From Pseudomonadota bacterium (GTDB taxonomy: Bacteria; Myxococcota_A; Bradymonadia; Bradymonadales; GCA-2716585), in assembly GCA_005804885.1 (NCBI GenBank), contig SYOX01000364.1:1-47874 (forward strand): 47,874 bases of DNA. The letters are read 5' to 3'. The notes beneath the pieces were generated by a model. The model was not told where the DNA came from. It saw only the letters and a program-made list of their open reading frames with translations, and made no database searches. Made by a program: the position numbers and the translations under genes. Positions 1-6,379 of the stretch are shown piece by piece. The first letter of the stretch is position 1, and each line of letters opens with the position of its first letter.

Positions 1-66
1 GAGCAGTTCGACCTCAGGGCTAAAGGCGTTGGGGGAGGTGCGACCTTTTCTGCGTTTGTCAGTCAT
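1..66 (-). CDS. Partial CDS, 5' end of an unknown gene
   Basis: An open frame on the minus strand starts at ATG 66 and runs off the left edge, giving 22 codons (MTDKRRKGRTSPNAFSPEVE and onward). A GGAG motif nine bases upstream supports this start; an in-frame ATG at 78 is an alternative. The visible part is basic and then turns to Pro/Glu; no family can be named from so little. If the 16-bp repeat at 84-99 is an element end, this gene is host sequence that lay directly downstream of the tRNA array before the insertion. Confidence 0.4.
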   Translation of the reverse strand, partial: MTDKRRKGRTSPNAFSPEVELL

Positions 67-83
67 CTCGATCTCCATGGGAA

Positions 84-99
84 GGGGCTCGACGCCCTA
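84..99 (+). repeat. Candidate left attachment site (attL)
   Basis: GGGGCTCGACGCCCTA, identical over 16 bp to 5498-5513. It lies in non-coding DNA between the partial minus-strand gene and the first element gene. GGGC and GCCC inside it can pair, so it also has weak hairpin potential. Being one of a pair that brackets a recombinase gene, it is the best att candidate in the window. Confidence 0.5.
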
Positions 100-117
100 T
101 TTTACCCCAGGGCTATC

Positions 118-146
118 TTACACACCTCATCATACAGTCCCTATTC
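118..146 (+). promoter_or_regulatory. Possible promoter for the element's first gene
   Basis: TTACAC at 118-123 and CTATTC at 141-146 are separated by 17 bp and lie about 30 bp before the start at 178, in an AT-richer stretch than the surroundings. Both boxes are poor matches to the sigma-70 consensus, so this is only a suggestion. Confidence 0.22.
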
Positions 147-177
147 ATCTGGACAGGCGCCCTTCCTGGAGGCGGAC

Positions 178-426
178 ATGGCACCACCCATCGGACTGAC
201 GCGTTTGGCGCTCCTGAACGCTCTGTACAAGTCCTGTGAACAGGGGTTCATCGATCTCGGTTACGAGGTGGTTGTCATCGATGAAGGTGTCGAGCAGGAG
301 TGGACCATCCGCTCATCACCTCGGGGTTGGCAGGCGTGTTTCAACGGTCGTCCCATGACGAACCTCTACTCGGAGCGAGAGGTCGAAACTTTTGTAGGGC
401 TGCGCTCGCGTCGCCGTCTTCAATGA
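178..426 (+). CDS. Small hypothetical protein of the element
   Basis: 82 residues, starting at an ATG with TGGAGG six bases upstream. The protein is a mixed alpha/beta small domain without signal peptide or membrane segment (for example YEVVVIDEGVEQEWTI in the middle). I do not recognise a family. It is the first gene after the putative left end and lies 21 bp before the SWIM-protein gene, with which it is probably transcribed. Confidence 0.55.
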   Translation: MAPPIGLTRLALLNALYKSCEQGFIDLGYEVVVIDEGVEQEWTIRSSPRGWQACFNGRPMTNLYSEREVETFVGLRSRRRLQ

Positions 427-447
427 TTTCTTCGGGTGGAGGCAATA

Positions 448-816
448 ATGCCAGCGTTGACTCCATTTGTTTTCGACGAGGCGATTCTTGGCTTTGCGCC
501 CGCGTGGCGGATCGAAGGCCATGAGGGGCAGGTCTTCGTGCGCTCGCGCACGTCCGAGGCCGTCTACTCGCTCAAGGGATCGGAGTGTACCTGCCCTGCG
601 GGCTTTCATGGGCACCTTTGCTGGCACCTGGAGGCGGCGGCGCTGGCTTCCTCGTGGGAGGAGGCCGTCCGCACGCTCCAGCAGGGCGGATGTGGTCCCG
701 AAGACATCAAGGAGATCTGGACGGGGTGCTTCGAAGGGCGCCAGAGCGCTGTCGTGGCGGCCATGAGGCGGTTTATTGAAAATGCCGGCGTTGCTGGTGT
801 TTCGGCGATCCCGTGA
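448..816 (+). CDS. SWIM zinc-finger protein
   Basis: 122 residues. Residues 47-60 read CTCPAGFHGHLCWH, which matches the SWIM zinc-finger pattern CxC...CxH (C47, C49, C58, H60). SWIM domains bind zinc and occur in DNA- or protein-binding proteins, including transposase-related and recombination factors. The ATG at 448 is preferred because GGTGGAGG sits seven bases upstream; a GTG at 436 would add four residues. The stop overlaps the next start (TGATG), so translation of the two is probably coupled. No catalytic domain is attached, so a small nucleic-acid-binding adaptor is the likeliest role. Confidence 0.75.
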   Translation: MPALTPFVFDEAILGFAPAWRIEGHEGQVFVRSRTSEAVYSLKGSECTCPAGFHGHLCWHLEAAALASSWEEAVRTLQQGGCGPEDIKEIWTGCFEGRQSAVVAAMRRFIENAGVAGVSAIP

Positions 817-1271
817 TGCCAGCGCCAACCCAGCGCGACAGGATCCTGGAGGCGGTCGCGAGGACCGGGCGCGTGCGCGTCTCGTCGCTGGTCGCGCAGC
901 TGCCCGACGTCCCCAGGGAGAGCCTGTCGGCCCAGGTGCGCTATCTGGTACGCAACGGGCGTCTGGCCAGGGTTGGTCAAGGAGAGGTGGAGATCCCCGG
1001 CGGGTTGCCGGACGACGCGGATGTGCCGCGGCCAGACGAGGCCGTGCTGCGGTCCTGGATGCGGACGATCCGGGACGCGGGGTCGATGACCGCTTGGAGG
1101 CTGCCGGACCTCGTCTGGGAGGAGCTCGATGAGCGAGGGTGGATTGAGGACTTCTACCCGGGAGACGACTGGAGGGCTGACCGCAGGGTGAGGCTGTCCC
1201 AGCCTGGAGTCGACGCGCTTGATGGAGGTCACCCCAACCCCGAGGGGTGTGAGCCCGGGGGGCAGAGATGA
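816..1271 (+). CDS. Winged-helix-like DNA-binding protein
   Basis: 151 residues. Residues 5-60 look like a winged helix: a helix (RDRILEAVARTG), a short turn and second helix, a recognition helix around RESLSAQVRYLVRNG, and a short beta wing (RLARVGQGEVEIP). The rest is Trp- and Asp-rich with no recognised fold. Start ATG 816 overlaps the previous stop, and the stop overlaps the next ATG (ATGA at 1268), so the gene sits in a tightly coupled operon. It may regulate the element, but no operator is apparent. Confidence 0.55.
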   Translation: MPAPTQRDRILEAVARTGRVRVSSLVAQLPDVPRESLSAQVRYLVRNGRLARVGQGEVEIPGGLPDDADVPRPDEAVLRSWMRTIRDAGSMTAWRLPDLVWEELDERGWIEDFYPGDDWRADRRVRLSQPGVDALDGGHPNPEGCEPGGQR

Positions 1272-1489
1272 GCGGCTTGAAGGGCTCTGAGCTTCGAGGG
1301 CGCTCGTTGAAGGCCAGCAGGCCGCTCAAGGGCGTCGCGCGGCGCCTCGGGTTGAGCCTCGATGAGGTCCTGAACCGCCGATGTGACGAGTGGCCCGGCG
1401 GGCTGCTCGATGAGCGCGCCTTCGAGGCGCTGAACAAGTCCGGCGCCCTGATGCGAACAGGCCGGAGAACCACCGAGGAAGATCGATGA
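1268..1489 (+). CDS. Small basic hypothetical protein
   Basis: 73 residues, rich in Arg and Leu, with a possible helix-turn-helix-like run (GVARRLGLSLDEVLNRRCDEW). No family recognised. Start and stop overlap both neighbours through ATGA junctions, which argues that this short frame is really translated. Confidence 0.5.
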   Translation: MSGLKGSELRGRSLKASRPLKGVARRLGLSLDEVLNRRCDEWPGGLLDERAFEALNKSGALMRTGRRTTEEDR

Positions 1490-1758
1490 GCGAGAAGAAC
1501 GCAGGGAGCTGGATGAGCGCCTTGGGCCTGATGCTGGCGCTCCTGTGTGTGGCCTTCATCACGCTGAAGCTGACGGGCCACATCGTCTGGCCGTGGTGGT
1601 TGGTGCTCGCGCCTGGGGGGTTGCTTGCGCTGCCGGTGGTGCTCGCATTGGCGGTCTCTGGCGGGGGGATGCTGGCGCTTGCGGTGCATGGCCTGCGCGG
1701 CCTCCTGCGCCTCGTTGGGGGTCTTTGGCGCGGCAGGGACATCACCAGGGGGCGCTGA
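1486..1758 (+). CDS. Small two-helix membrane protein
   Basis: 90 residues with two predicted transmembrane segments, about residues 10-33 and 37-72, the second long and Gly/Val/Leu-rich, followed by a basic tail (GLWRGRDITRGR). Coupled to the preceding gene by an ATGA overlap. Small bitopic proteins of this type in phage-like elements can be holin-like, but no lysin is present, so no function is assigned. It ends the first coupled gene set; about 160 non-coding bases follow. Confidence 0.5.
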   Translation: MSEKNAGSWMSALGLMLALLCVAFITLKLTGHIVWPWWLVLAPGGLLALPVVLALAVSGGGMLALAVHGLRGLLRLVGGLWRGRDITRGR

Positions 1759-1916
1759 GTTCTGGGAGGGGAAGCCGCATACCGCCCGGCTCGGGCTTCG
1801 CCTCCATCGGCTTCAGGGTCGGGCGTTTGGCGCTCGGCGGCGTCTGGCGCCGCCACAACTGTCCGGTTCGATCCCGGCGGGCGCCTTTGGGCAGTGGAGA
1901 AGCAGGAGGAGGGTCG

Positions 1917-2621
1917 ATGACACGATCGAAGATCGAGTGGACAGCGCGGACATGGAACCCGACGCGGGGCTGCTCGCGGGTCAGCGAGGGCTGCCGCAAC
2001 TGCTACGCCGAGCACCAAGCCGCTCGGTTGTGCGGGTCCGGTGAGCCCTTTGAGGGGTTCGTGGAGAGCAAGGCGTCCGGCCCTCGGTGGACAGGCCGGG
2101 TGGAGTTGGTGCCGGCCAGGCTTGAGGAGCCGCTGCGCTGGAGGAAGCCCGCGAGAGTGTTCGTCAACTCAATGAGCGATCTGTTCCACGAGGCGGTGCC
2201 CTTCGAGATCATCGCTGCGATCTTCGGGGTGATGGCGGCGTCTCCACGGCTCACCTTCCAAGTGCTGACGAAGCGGCCCCGGCGAGCCGTAGAGTTCTTT
2301 GGGTGGATCAAGACTCAGAGGCGCGGCTACATGCACGGAGAACAGAGGCTCCTGTGGAAGTGCCTGACGGACCTCGACGAGGCCGTGACCCGCGCGCTTG
2401 AAGGCAAGGAGATCAAGGATGAAGAAGATGGGGAAGAAGAGGCCACCGCGGCCAACATCGAAGGAGCCCATCGGGCTGAGCCAGGCTGCGTGTCAGAGGC
2501 ACATGCCCTCTCTGGCGGCGGTGCTGCCAGCGGGCTTCTGGAAGAGGTCCTTGCGGGAGCAGTTCGTGGAGATGGCGGTGTGCTTCAACACCGCCATGTC
2601 GGGGCGATGGCAGTGCGATGA
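1917..2621 (+). pseudogene. Truncated DUF5131 (phage Gp37/Gp68) gene
   Basis: The N-terminal ~165 codons match the Gp37/Gp68 (DUF5131) family: KIEWTARTWNPTRGCSRVSE with the cysteine set C19-x6-C26-x2-C29, then FVNSMSDLFHEAVP and FQVLTKRP. This family is common in phages and mobile elements and resembles radical-SAM proteins in its cysteines. The usual C-terminal half (GGESG-type region) is absent. Past about 2419 the frame reads the shadow of the next gene, which has its own good ribosome site. The start at 1917 has AGGAGGA upstream. I read it as a 3'-truncated remnant, though a short product could still be made. Confidence 0.6.
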
Positions 2622-2853
2622 CGCCAAGGTCAAGGCGGCGCAGGCGCTCGATGAGGATGAACTGACCGCGCTGCTGGATGTCCTGGAGGGCGCATCGCAG
2701 AGGCTGTGCGATCGAGTGCCTGACATAAAGGCGCTGATCGAGGCGGGCCAGAGTGGTCAGGACGTCGCCAGGGTCGAGCTGGGCTTCTTTCTTCTGATGG
2801 AGCCGCTGTTCGAAGAGCGTGCCCGTCGCCAACCTCAAGGTGAGGCGCCTTAA
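2419..2853 (+). CDS. Hypothetical protein overlapping the DUF5131 remnant
   Basis: 144 residues, starting at ATG 2419 with AAGGAG eight bases upstream. The N-terminus is strongly basic (KKMGKKRPPRPTSK), followed by helical, acidic/leucine-rich sequence (DEDELTALLDVLEG). No family recognised. The first 200 bp overlap the end of the DUF5131 frame in another phase. Codon bias and the ribosome site favour this frame as the coding one there. The next gene starts two bases after the stop. Confidence 0.55.
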   Translation: MKKMGKKRPPRPTSKEPIGLSQAACQRHMPSLAAVLPAGFWKRSLREQFVEMAVCFNTAMSGRWQCDDAKVKAAQALDEDELTALLDVLEGASQRLCDRVPDIKALIEAGQSGQDVARVELGFFLLMEPLFEERARRQPQGEAP

Positions 2854-2854
2854 A

Positions 2855-3457
2855 ATGCTGGCGTTGCTGGTGTTGGTGGAGCGCTTCTTGAAGGACCCCT
2901 ACGACGGCAAGGTGCTCAAGCATCTGGCGCTGTCTCTCGGAAGCTCGCGGGCGGGCCGCGTGCTGTGCGCCGCGCAGCGCGCGTGGTGGAGGCGCCGCGG
3001 CGTGGTGCCGGCCGTGACGATCTGGAGGGTTGATGATCTGCGGGCCGCTCGCCGAGGCAGCGCGCCCGAGGCGCTCGTTGAGTGGGCGAAGGTCAACGAC
3101 GTGGATCTGGAGCAGACGCGGATTCTCCTGGAGCAGATCGAGGCCCTGGGGTGTGCGGAGCTCGCGCAGCTCATCGTGCTCCACGATCTTGTCCACGTCG
3201 TCCTCGGCGCTGACACGGGGCAGGGCGGCGAGCTGCGGGTCATCGGGGCGCAGATCGGGGCGGGGAGCCCGGACATGCTGGCGTGGGGGTGGCTGGCCTT
3301 GATGCCACTGCTCGTGGAGAGATCGCCGAGTCGAGCAAGGGCGCTCAGGGCCTTCCTGGGGGGCGTCAAGGAAGGGCTGCAAAGACCGGAGCTTGCGCGC
3401 CTGGCTCAGAAGGACTGGAGGCAGGCGACCATCGCCGCGCTGGGGGGTTGGGGATGA
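2855..3457 (+). CDS. Hypothetical helical protein of the element
   Basis: 200 residues from ATG 2855, just after the previous stop. It is mostly alpha-helical with hydrophobic runs (ELAQLIVLHDLVHVVLG; MLAWGWLALMPLLVE) that look like buried helices rather than membrane spans. No motif recognised. Its stop overlaps the dNMP kinase start (ATGA at 3454), so they are co-translated. A GTG 12 codons upstream is possible but would overlap the preceding gene. Confidence 0.5.
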   Translation: MLALLVLVERFLKDPYDGKVLKHLALSLGSSRAGRVLCAAQRAWWRRRGVVPAVTIWRVDDLRAARRGSAPEALVEWAKVNDVDLEQTRILLEQIEALGCAELAQLIVLHDLVHVVLGADTGQGGELRVIGAQIGAGSPDMLAWGWLALMPLLVERSPSRARALRAFLGGVKEGLQRPELARLAQKDWRQATIAALGGWG

Positions 3458-4086
3458 TTGGGATGTTGGTGGGCATCGCGGGCAAGAAGCGCTCGGGCAA
3501 GGACACGGCGGCGCTGGGGCTGGTGCGCCGGTGCGGGTTTGAACGGCTGGCGCTGGCCGACCCGCTCAAGGCAGCGGCGAGAGAGATCTTCGGGCTCAGT
3601 TGGGAGCAGACCGACGGAGGCCTCAAAGAGACCGTGGACCCGCGATGGGCCGCGACGCCTCGACAGATCCTCCAGCGCCTCGGGACTGAGGGCGTTCGCG
3701 AGGGCTTCGGTGGCGCGATGGTGAAGGCTGGGCAGTGGTCTCCCGAGGACGTGGCGCAGACCTGGGTTCGAGCGCTGATGGTGCGCGCCGAGGGTCACCC
3801 GCGCGTCGTGGTGCCCGACGTGCGCTTCGGCAACGAGGCCTTGGCGATCCTCGACCGGGGCGGGCTGCTCCTAGTCGTCAAGCGTCCTGACCTGCTGGGC
3901 GCCGACGACCATGCCAGCGAGTGGGAGATGGAGGCGGCCCTGCCGGACCTGGAGCGCCGCTATCCGGGGCAGATCGGGATCTTGCTCAACAGCGGGTCGG
4001 TCGATGAGTTGCAGGCGCTGGCCTGCAAGGCCATTGAGCGCGGGTGGGAGTTGAAGGGGCTACCGCCCAGGGAGGACGGGCGATGA
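3454..4086 (+). CDS. Deoxynucleoside monophosphate kinase (phage type)
   Basis: 210 residues. The N-terminal P-loop GKKRSGKD (residues 10-17), followed by DTAALGLV, is the form seen in phage and bacterial dNMP kinases, with Asp where most Walker A motifs have Ser/Thr. Downstream are LALADPLKAAAREIFG and VVPDVRFGNEA, also typical of this family, which phosphorylates dNMPs to dNDPs with ATP to feed phage DNA synthesis. Start and stop are both coupled by ATGA overlaps. In this element it is the only clear metabolic gene and suggests a phage or satellite origin. Confidence 0.8.
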   Translation: MIGMLVGIAGKKRSGKDTAALGLVRRCGFERLALADPLKAAAREIFGLSWEQTDGGLKETVDPRWAATPRQILQRLGTEGVREGFGGAMVKAGQWSPEDVAQTWVRALMVRAEGHPRVVVPDVRFGNEALAILDRGGLLLVVKRPDLLGADDHASEWEMEAALPDLERRYPGQIGILLNSGSVDELQALACKAIERGWELKGLPPREDGR

Positions 4087-4589
4087 CGACCTGGTTGACC
4101 ACCGAGGAGGCCGCTGATCACCTGCGGCTCGCCGGCCCCTCATCGATCCGAGCGCTGGTGCAGCGCGGCGAGCTCGTCCCCGATGGGCGCCGAGGGCGGC
4201 GCGGCCCCTACCTCTTCCGTGCTTCGACCCTGAACGCCTGGGCCGCCGCTTGCCTGGACGGGCGCGATCAGGCCACACTTCCCGGCGCACCTGTCGCCGG
4301 GTCGGCCTCCAACAATGGAGACGATGGCGATGACACGGAAGAAGAAAGGCCCAGCGCCGGGGGTAACGCTCCTCGGCGACGGGCGCTACGAGGTGCTGGC
4401 GACGGCGCGCACCTCAACGGGGAGGCGGTATGCACAGGAGACGATGCCCGTTGGGTCGACCCTCGGGCAAGCGATCGACAGGAGGGCGAAGCTCGCCGCC
4501 CAGCTCCGGGCAGGCGGGCCGGACAGAAGAGCCGATCTGCCTACCTTCGAGGTCTTCTCGAAGGCCTGGATCGCGCGGATGGCCCGTGA
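4083..4589 (+). CDS. Excisionase-like helix-turn-helix protein
   Basis: 168 residues if the frame is used in full. Residues 1-60 (TTWLTTEEAADHLRL, then a basic turn and PYLFRASTLNAWAAA) match the MerR-like HTH of excisionases and DNA-binding adaptors. The start overlaps the kinase stop (ATGA). From 4330 onward the frame lies over the recombinase gene, and its Gly/Arg/Asp-rich tail looks like an out-of-phase shadow, so the functional part is probably the first ~85 residues. Position just before the integrase fits an excisionase or recombination directionality factor. Confidence 0.65.
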   Translation: MTTWLTTEEAADHLRLAGPSSIRALVQRGELVPDGRRGRRGPYLFRASTLNAWAAACLDGRDQATLPGAPVAGSASNNGDDGDDTEEERPSAGGNAPRRRALRGAGDGAHLNGEAVCTGDDARWVDPRASDRQEGEARRPAPGRRAGQKSRSAYLRGLLEGLDRADGP

Positions 4590-5514
4590 GGGCTACGCGC
4601 GGGGCACGGTCGAGCACAACGCCTACAAGCTCTCGTGGGGGCTGCCGGCGCTGGGTCGGCTGCGGGTGGACCTCGTGACCCTCGCGGCGCTGGAGAGGGC
4701 GCGCGACGAGATCGAGGCGGCATCGACGATCTCGCACCGGACAGGCTCGGAGGTCTGGGCGACGATCCGTCAGGTCGTCAGGCGGGCCTGGGTCGAGCAC
4801 GACTGCGCGCCGCCCGTTGACCTCTTCAACGTGATCCGGCCGCCTCGGTGTCGGGGAGGCCGAAGCACCGACAAGAGGGCGCTGACCGCCCAGGAGGTCG
4901 CAGCCATCCTCGACAAGGCCGAGGCCAACGTCGAGCAGGGCAACCCCGGTGCAGGCCGTCAGCGGCGGCTGGAGGCCGAAGTCATCCTCGCGGGCGGCTT
5001 CAGGGCCGGCGAGATCCTGTCGCTGACGTGGGACTGCTTCGACGCCGAGCGGGGGACGATCTCGATCCGCCCCACGGTCGAGAAGACCCGAAGGGGTCGA
5101 GAGGTGGCGCTGCCTCGGCGGATCGTCGCCGAGCTGGTGTCATGGCGCCGAGAGATGATCGCGGCCCAGCACATCGGCCTCGGCTCGGGGCTCGTGTTCC
5201 CGTCGCCCGTGACGGGTCGCAGGCGCTGCGGAGACGGGCTGCGGATGGCGCTCAAGAACGCGGCGCGCGGGGTCGGGGTTGAGGTGGACGTCCACGTCCA
5301 CACCCTGCGCCGGACGGCCAACCGGCTTGCGATGGAGGCCGGGGTGGAGCGCTCAGACCTGCGGGCGCAGCTCGGCCACACCAGCGCGGCGATGACCGAC
5401 CTGTATCGGGGCGTTCGGCTCACCGACAAGAGGGCGGTTGCGGAGGCTGGATCGGCGGGGTGGTTGGACCTGGTGGTTGGACCTGGAGAGGGCGAGGGGG
5501 GCTCGACGCCCTAG
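4330..5514 (+). CDS. Tyrosine recombinase / integrase
   Basis: 394 residues from ATG 4330, chosen because GGAG lies nine bases upstream; ATGs at 4315 and 4324 are alternatives. Catalytic residues in this numbering are R225 (GFRAGEILSL), K252 (EKTRRGR), H324-x2-R327 (HTLRRTAN), H350 (LGHTS) and Y359 (TDLYRG), the complete R-K-H-R-H-Y set. The N-terminal half contains an AP2-like/core-binding region. The last codons (GSTP and stop TAG) lie in the 16-bp repeat; the G of the stop is the first base outside it. Catalyses integration and excision of the element, next to the 3' end of a tRNA-Thr gene. Confidence 0.92.
   Translation: MTRKKKGPAPGVTLLGDGRYEVLATARTSTGRRYAQETMPVGSTLGQAIDRRAKLAAQLRAGGPDRRADLPTFEVFSKAWIARMAREGYARGTVEHNAYKLSWGLPALGRLRVDLVTLAALERARDEIEAASTISHRTGSEVWATIRQVVRRAWVEHDCAPPVDLFNVIRPPRCRGGRSTDKRALTAQEVAAILDKAEANVEQGNPGAGRQRRLEAEVILAGGFRAGEILSLTWDCFDAERGTISIRPTVEKTRRGREVALPRRIVAELVSWRREMIAAQHIGLGSGLVFPSPVTGRRRCGDGLRMALKNAARGVGVEVDVHVHTLRRTANRLAMEAGVERSDLRAQLGHTSAAMTDLYRGVRLTDKRAVAEAGSAGWLDLVVGPGEGEGGSTP
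5498..5513 (+). repeat. Candidate right attachment site (attR)
   Basis: Second copy of GGGGCTCGACGCCCTA, ending one base before the tRNA-Thr 3' end (5515, discriminator base). It overlaps the last five codons of the recombinase gene. Tyrosine recombinases commonly use tRNA 3' ends; here the identity block sits just outside the tRNA rather than within it. Read on the minus strand it is a short GC hairpin directly after the tRNA. Confidence 0.5.
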
Positions 5515-5586
5515 AGCCGAGGGTGGGATTCGAACCCACGGTTGCTGCCTTACCATGGCAGTGCCTTTCCGCTTGGCCACATCGGC
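5515..5586 (-). tRNA. tRNA-Thr (GGT)
   Basis: 72 nt. Acceptor GCCGATG pairs with CCTCGGC apart from one T-C mismatch; three-pair D stem GCC/GGC; anticodon stem CTGCC/GGCAG with loop ATGGTAA, anticodon GGT; T arm GTGGG-TTCGAAT-CCCAC. CCA is not encoded. It is the last tRNA of the array and its 3' end faces the putative integration site. Confidence 0.9.
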
Positions 5587-5589
5587 GAG

Positions 5590-5663
5590 TTGAGGTGGTG
5601 GGATTCGAACCCACGGTTTCCTCTTTGTAAGAGAGGGGCCTTGAGCCTCTTGGCGACACCTCA
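5590..5663 (-). tRNA. tRNA-Val (TAC)
   Basis: 74 nt. Acceptor TGAGGTG pairs perfectly with CACCTCA; D stem GCC/GGC with a long loop; anticodon stem CCTCT/AGAGG with loop CTTACAA, anticodon TAC (reads GUA); T arm GTGGG-TTCGAAT-CCCAC. The U1-A72 first pair is unusual for a valine tRNA and is more typical of glutamine tRNAs, so charging identity deserves a check. Three bases separate it from tRNA-Thr. Confidence 0.8.
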
Positions 5664-5686
5664 TTGGCCCCTGCGAGGGGGGCGGA

Positions 5687-5758
5687 TTCAGGAGCCAGGG
5701 TTCGAACCTGGATAAAGGGCACCAAAAACCCTTGTCCTGCCCGTTGGACGACTCCCGA
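5687..5758 (-). tRNA. tRNA-Gln (TTG)
   Basis: 72 nt. Acceptor TCGGGAG/CTCCTGA with the U1-A72 pair typical of glutamine tRNA; D arm GTCC-AACGGGCA-GGAC; anticodon stem AGGGT/GCCCT with loop TTTTGGT, anticodon TTG; T arm CCAGG-TTCGAAC-CCTGG. Reads CAA, a rare codon in such a GC-rich genome. Confidence 0.88.
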
Positions 5759-5759
5759 G

Positions 5760-5831
5760 TTCGGAGACCAGGGTTCGAACCTGGATTTGCGGGTTCAGAG
5801 CCCGCCGTGCTGCCGGTTGCACCATCTCCGA
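5760..5831 (-). tRNA. tRNA-Gln (CTG)
   Basis: 72 nt. Acceptor TCGGAGA/TCTCCGA, perfect; D arm GTGC-AACCGGCA-GCAC; anticodon stem GCGGG/CCCGC with loop CTCTGAA, anticodon CTG; T arm CCAGG-TTCGAAC-CCTGG. Only one base separates it from tRNA-Gln(TTG), so the two must be processed from one transcript. The shared T arm suggests duplication of one ancestor. Confidence 0.9.
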
Positions 5832-5910
5832 GTGCGAGCGCGTTTGCCGGCACGAGGACCTGGCGCGCTCGGCTCAGAGGTCTGAGGCGATGGCCAGGGT
5901 CGTGCTTCAC

Positions 5911-5937
5911 GGGGCGACCGTGGCAGCAGGTCGCCCC
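5911..5937. other. Perfect 9-bp hairpin inside the tRNA array gap
   Basis: GGGGCGACC at 5911-5919 and GGTCGCCCC at 5929-5937 form a perfect stem with a nine-base loop. It lies in the 170-bp gap (5832-6001) between tRNA-Gln(CTG) and tRNA-Arg(CCT), where no further tRNA T-loop motif is visible. No T run follows on the minus strand, so it is not a standard terminator; it may be a processing or folding element. Confidence 0.45.
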
Positions 5938-6001
5938 GATGTGTTGGTGTTTTGATCGCATGTCCTCGTGTCTCCTTGTGATCCAGCGGACGTGGGTCGA
6001 G

Positions 6002-6075
6002 TGAACCAGGCAGGGGTCGAACCTGCGACCTGCGGCTTAGGAGGCCGCCGCTCTATCCAGCTGAGCTACTGATTC
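6002..6075 (-). tRNA. tRNA-Arg (CCT)
   Basis: 74 nt. Acceptor GAATCAG/CTGGTTC with one G-T pair; D arm GCTC-AGCTGGATA-GAGC; anticodon stem GCGGC/GCCGC with loop CTCCTAA, anticodon CCT (reads AGG); T arm GCAGG-TTCGACC-CCTGC. The most canonical tRNA in the array. Confidence 0.93.
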
Positions 6076-6080
6076 AGGAG

Positions 6081-6152
6081 TAGACCCACCCCGACTCGAA
6101 CAGGGAACCTCCGGGTAGAAACCGGAGATGATCTCCATTTCACCATGGGTCC
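6081..6152 (-). tRNA. tRNA-Arg (TCT)
   Basis: 72 nt. Acceptor GGACCCA/TGGGTCT with a G-U first pair; D arm GTGA-AATGGAGA-TCAT; anticodon stem TCCGG/CCGGA with loop TTTCTAC, anticodon TCT (reads AGA); T arm CCCTG-TTCGAGT-CGGGG. First gene of the array, five bases upstream of tRNA-Arg(CCT). Non-coding DNA (6153-6499) lies upstream; no clear promoter seen. Confidence 0.85.
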
Positions 6153-6323
6153 GTTCTCATCGGACGCTCAGGGGCCATCGCATCGGACGTGCCAGGGGCG
6201 CGGTCGTGGTCAGCGCGGGATCGGCGTCAGGAGGCAGGAGACGGTTGTATCAATGGCGATAGGGGCGGATAGGCGTCTGGCGAGAGGGTGGAGAGGGGTG
6301 AGGGTGCGGGCAAGAAACAACTT

Positions 6324-6379
6324 CGGCGGCTTTGAACATGCGCAGCATCGGTACCACAGAGAGCTGTTCAAAGCCGCCG
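6324..6379. repeat. Perfect 15-bp inverted repeat, 26-nt spacer
   Basis: CGGCGGCTTTGAACA at 6324-6338 and its exact reverse complement at 6365-6379 flank a 26-base spacer. It sits in the 347-bp non-coding stretch (6153-6499) between the tRNA array and the desaturase gene, where nothing else is evident. No T run follows on either strand, so it is not a simple terminator. It could be a structured RNA, a protein site or the scar of a small element. Confidence 0.6.

Larger units (their letters stand above)
84..5513 (+). mobile_element. Compact integrative element with tyrosine recombinase
   Basis: A perfect 16-bp direct repeat lies at 84-99 and 5498-5513. The tyrosine recombinase gene ends inside the right copy and all intervening genes point the same way. 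The cargo is SWIM zinc finger, winged helix, small membrane protein, truncated DUF5131, dNMP kinase and excisionase-like HTH. This is phage-accessory in flavour, but no capsid, portal, terminase or replication gene is visible. A phage satellite, a decayed prophage or a small genomic island all fit. Boundaries are inferred from the repeat only; the empty site has not been seen. Confidence 0.6.

Noticed and set aside
5515..5586. tRNA-Thr 3' end itself as the duplicated att core
   Set aside because: No second copy of the tRNA 3' segment was seen near the left end; the exact repeat lies just outside the tRNA.
5832..6001. A seventh, degenerate tRNA in the array gap
   Set aside because: No GGTTCGA-type T loop or anticodon arm could be found, only a GC hairpin.
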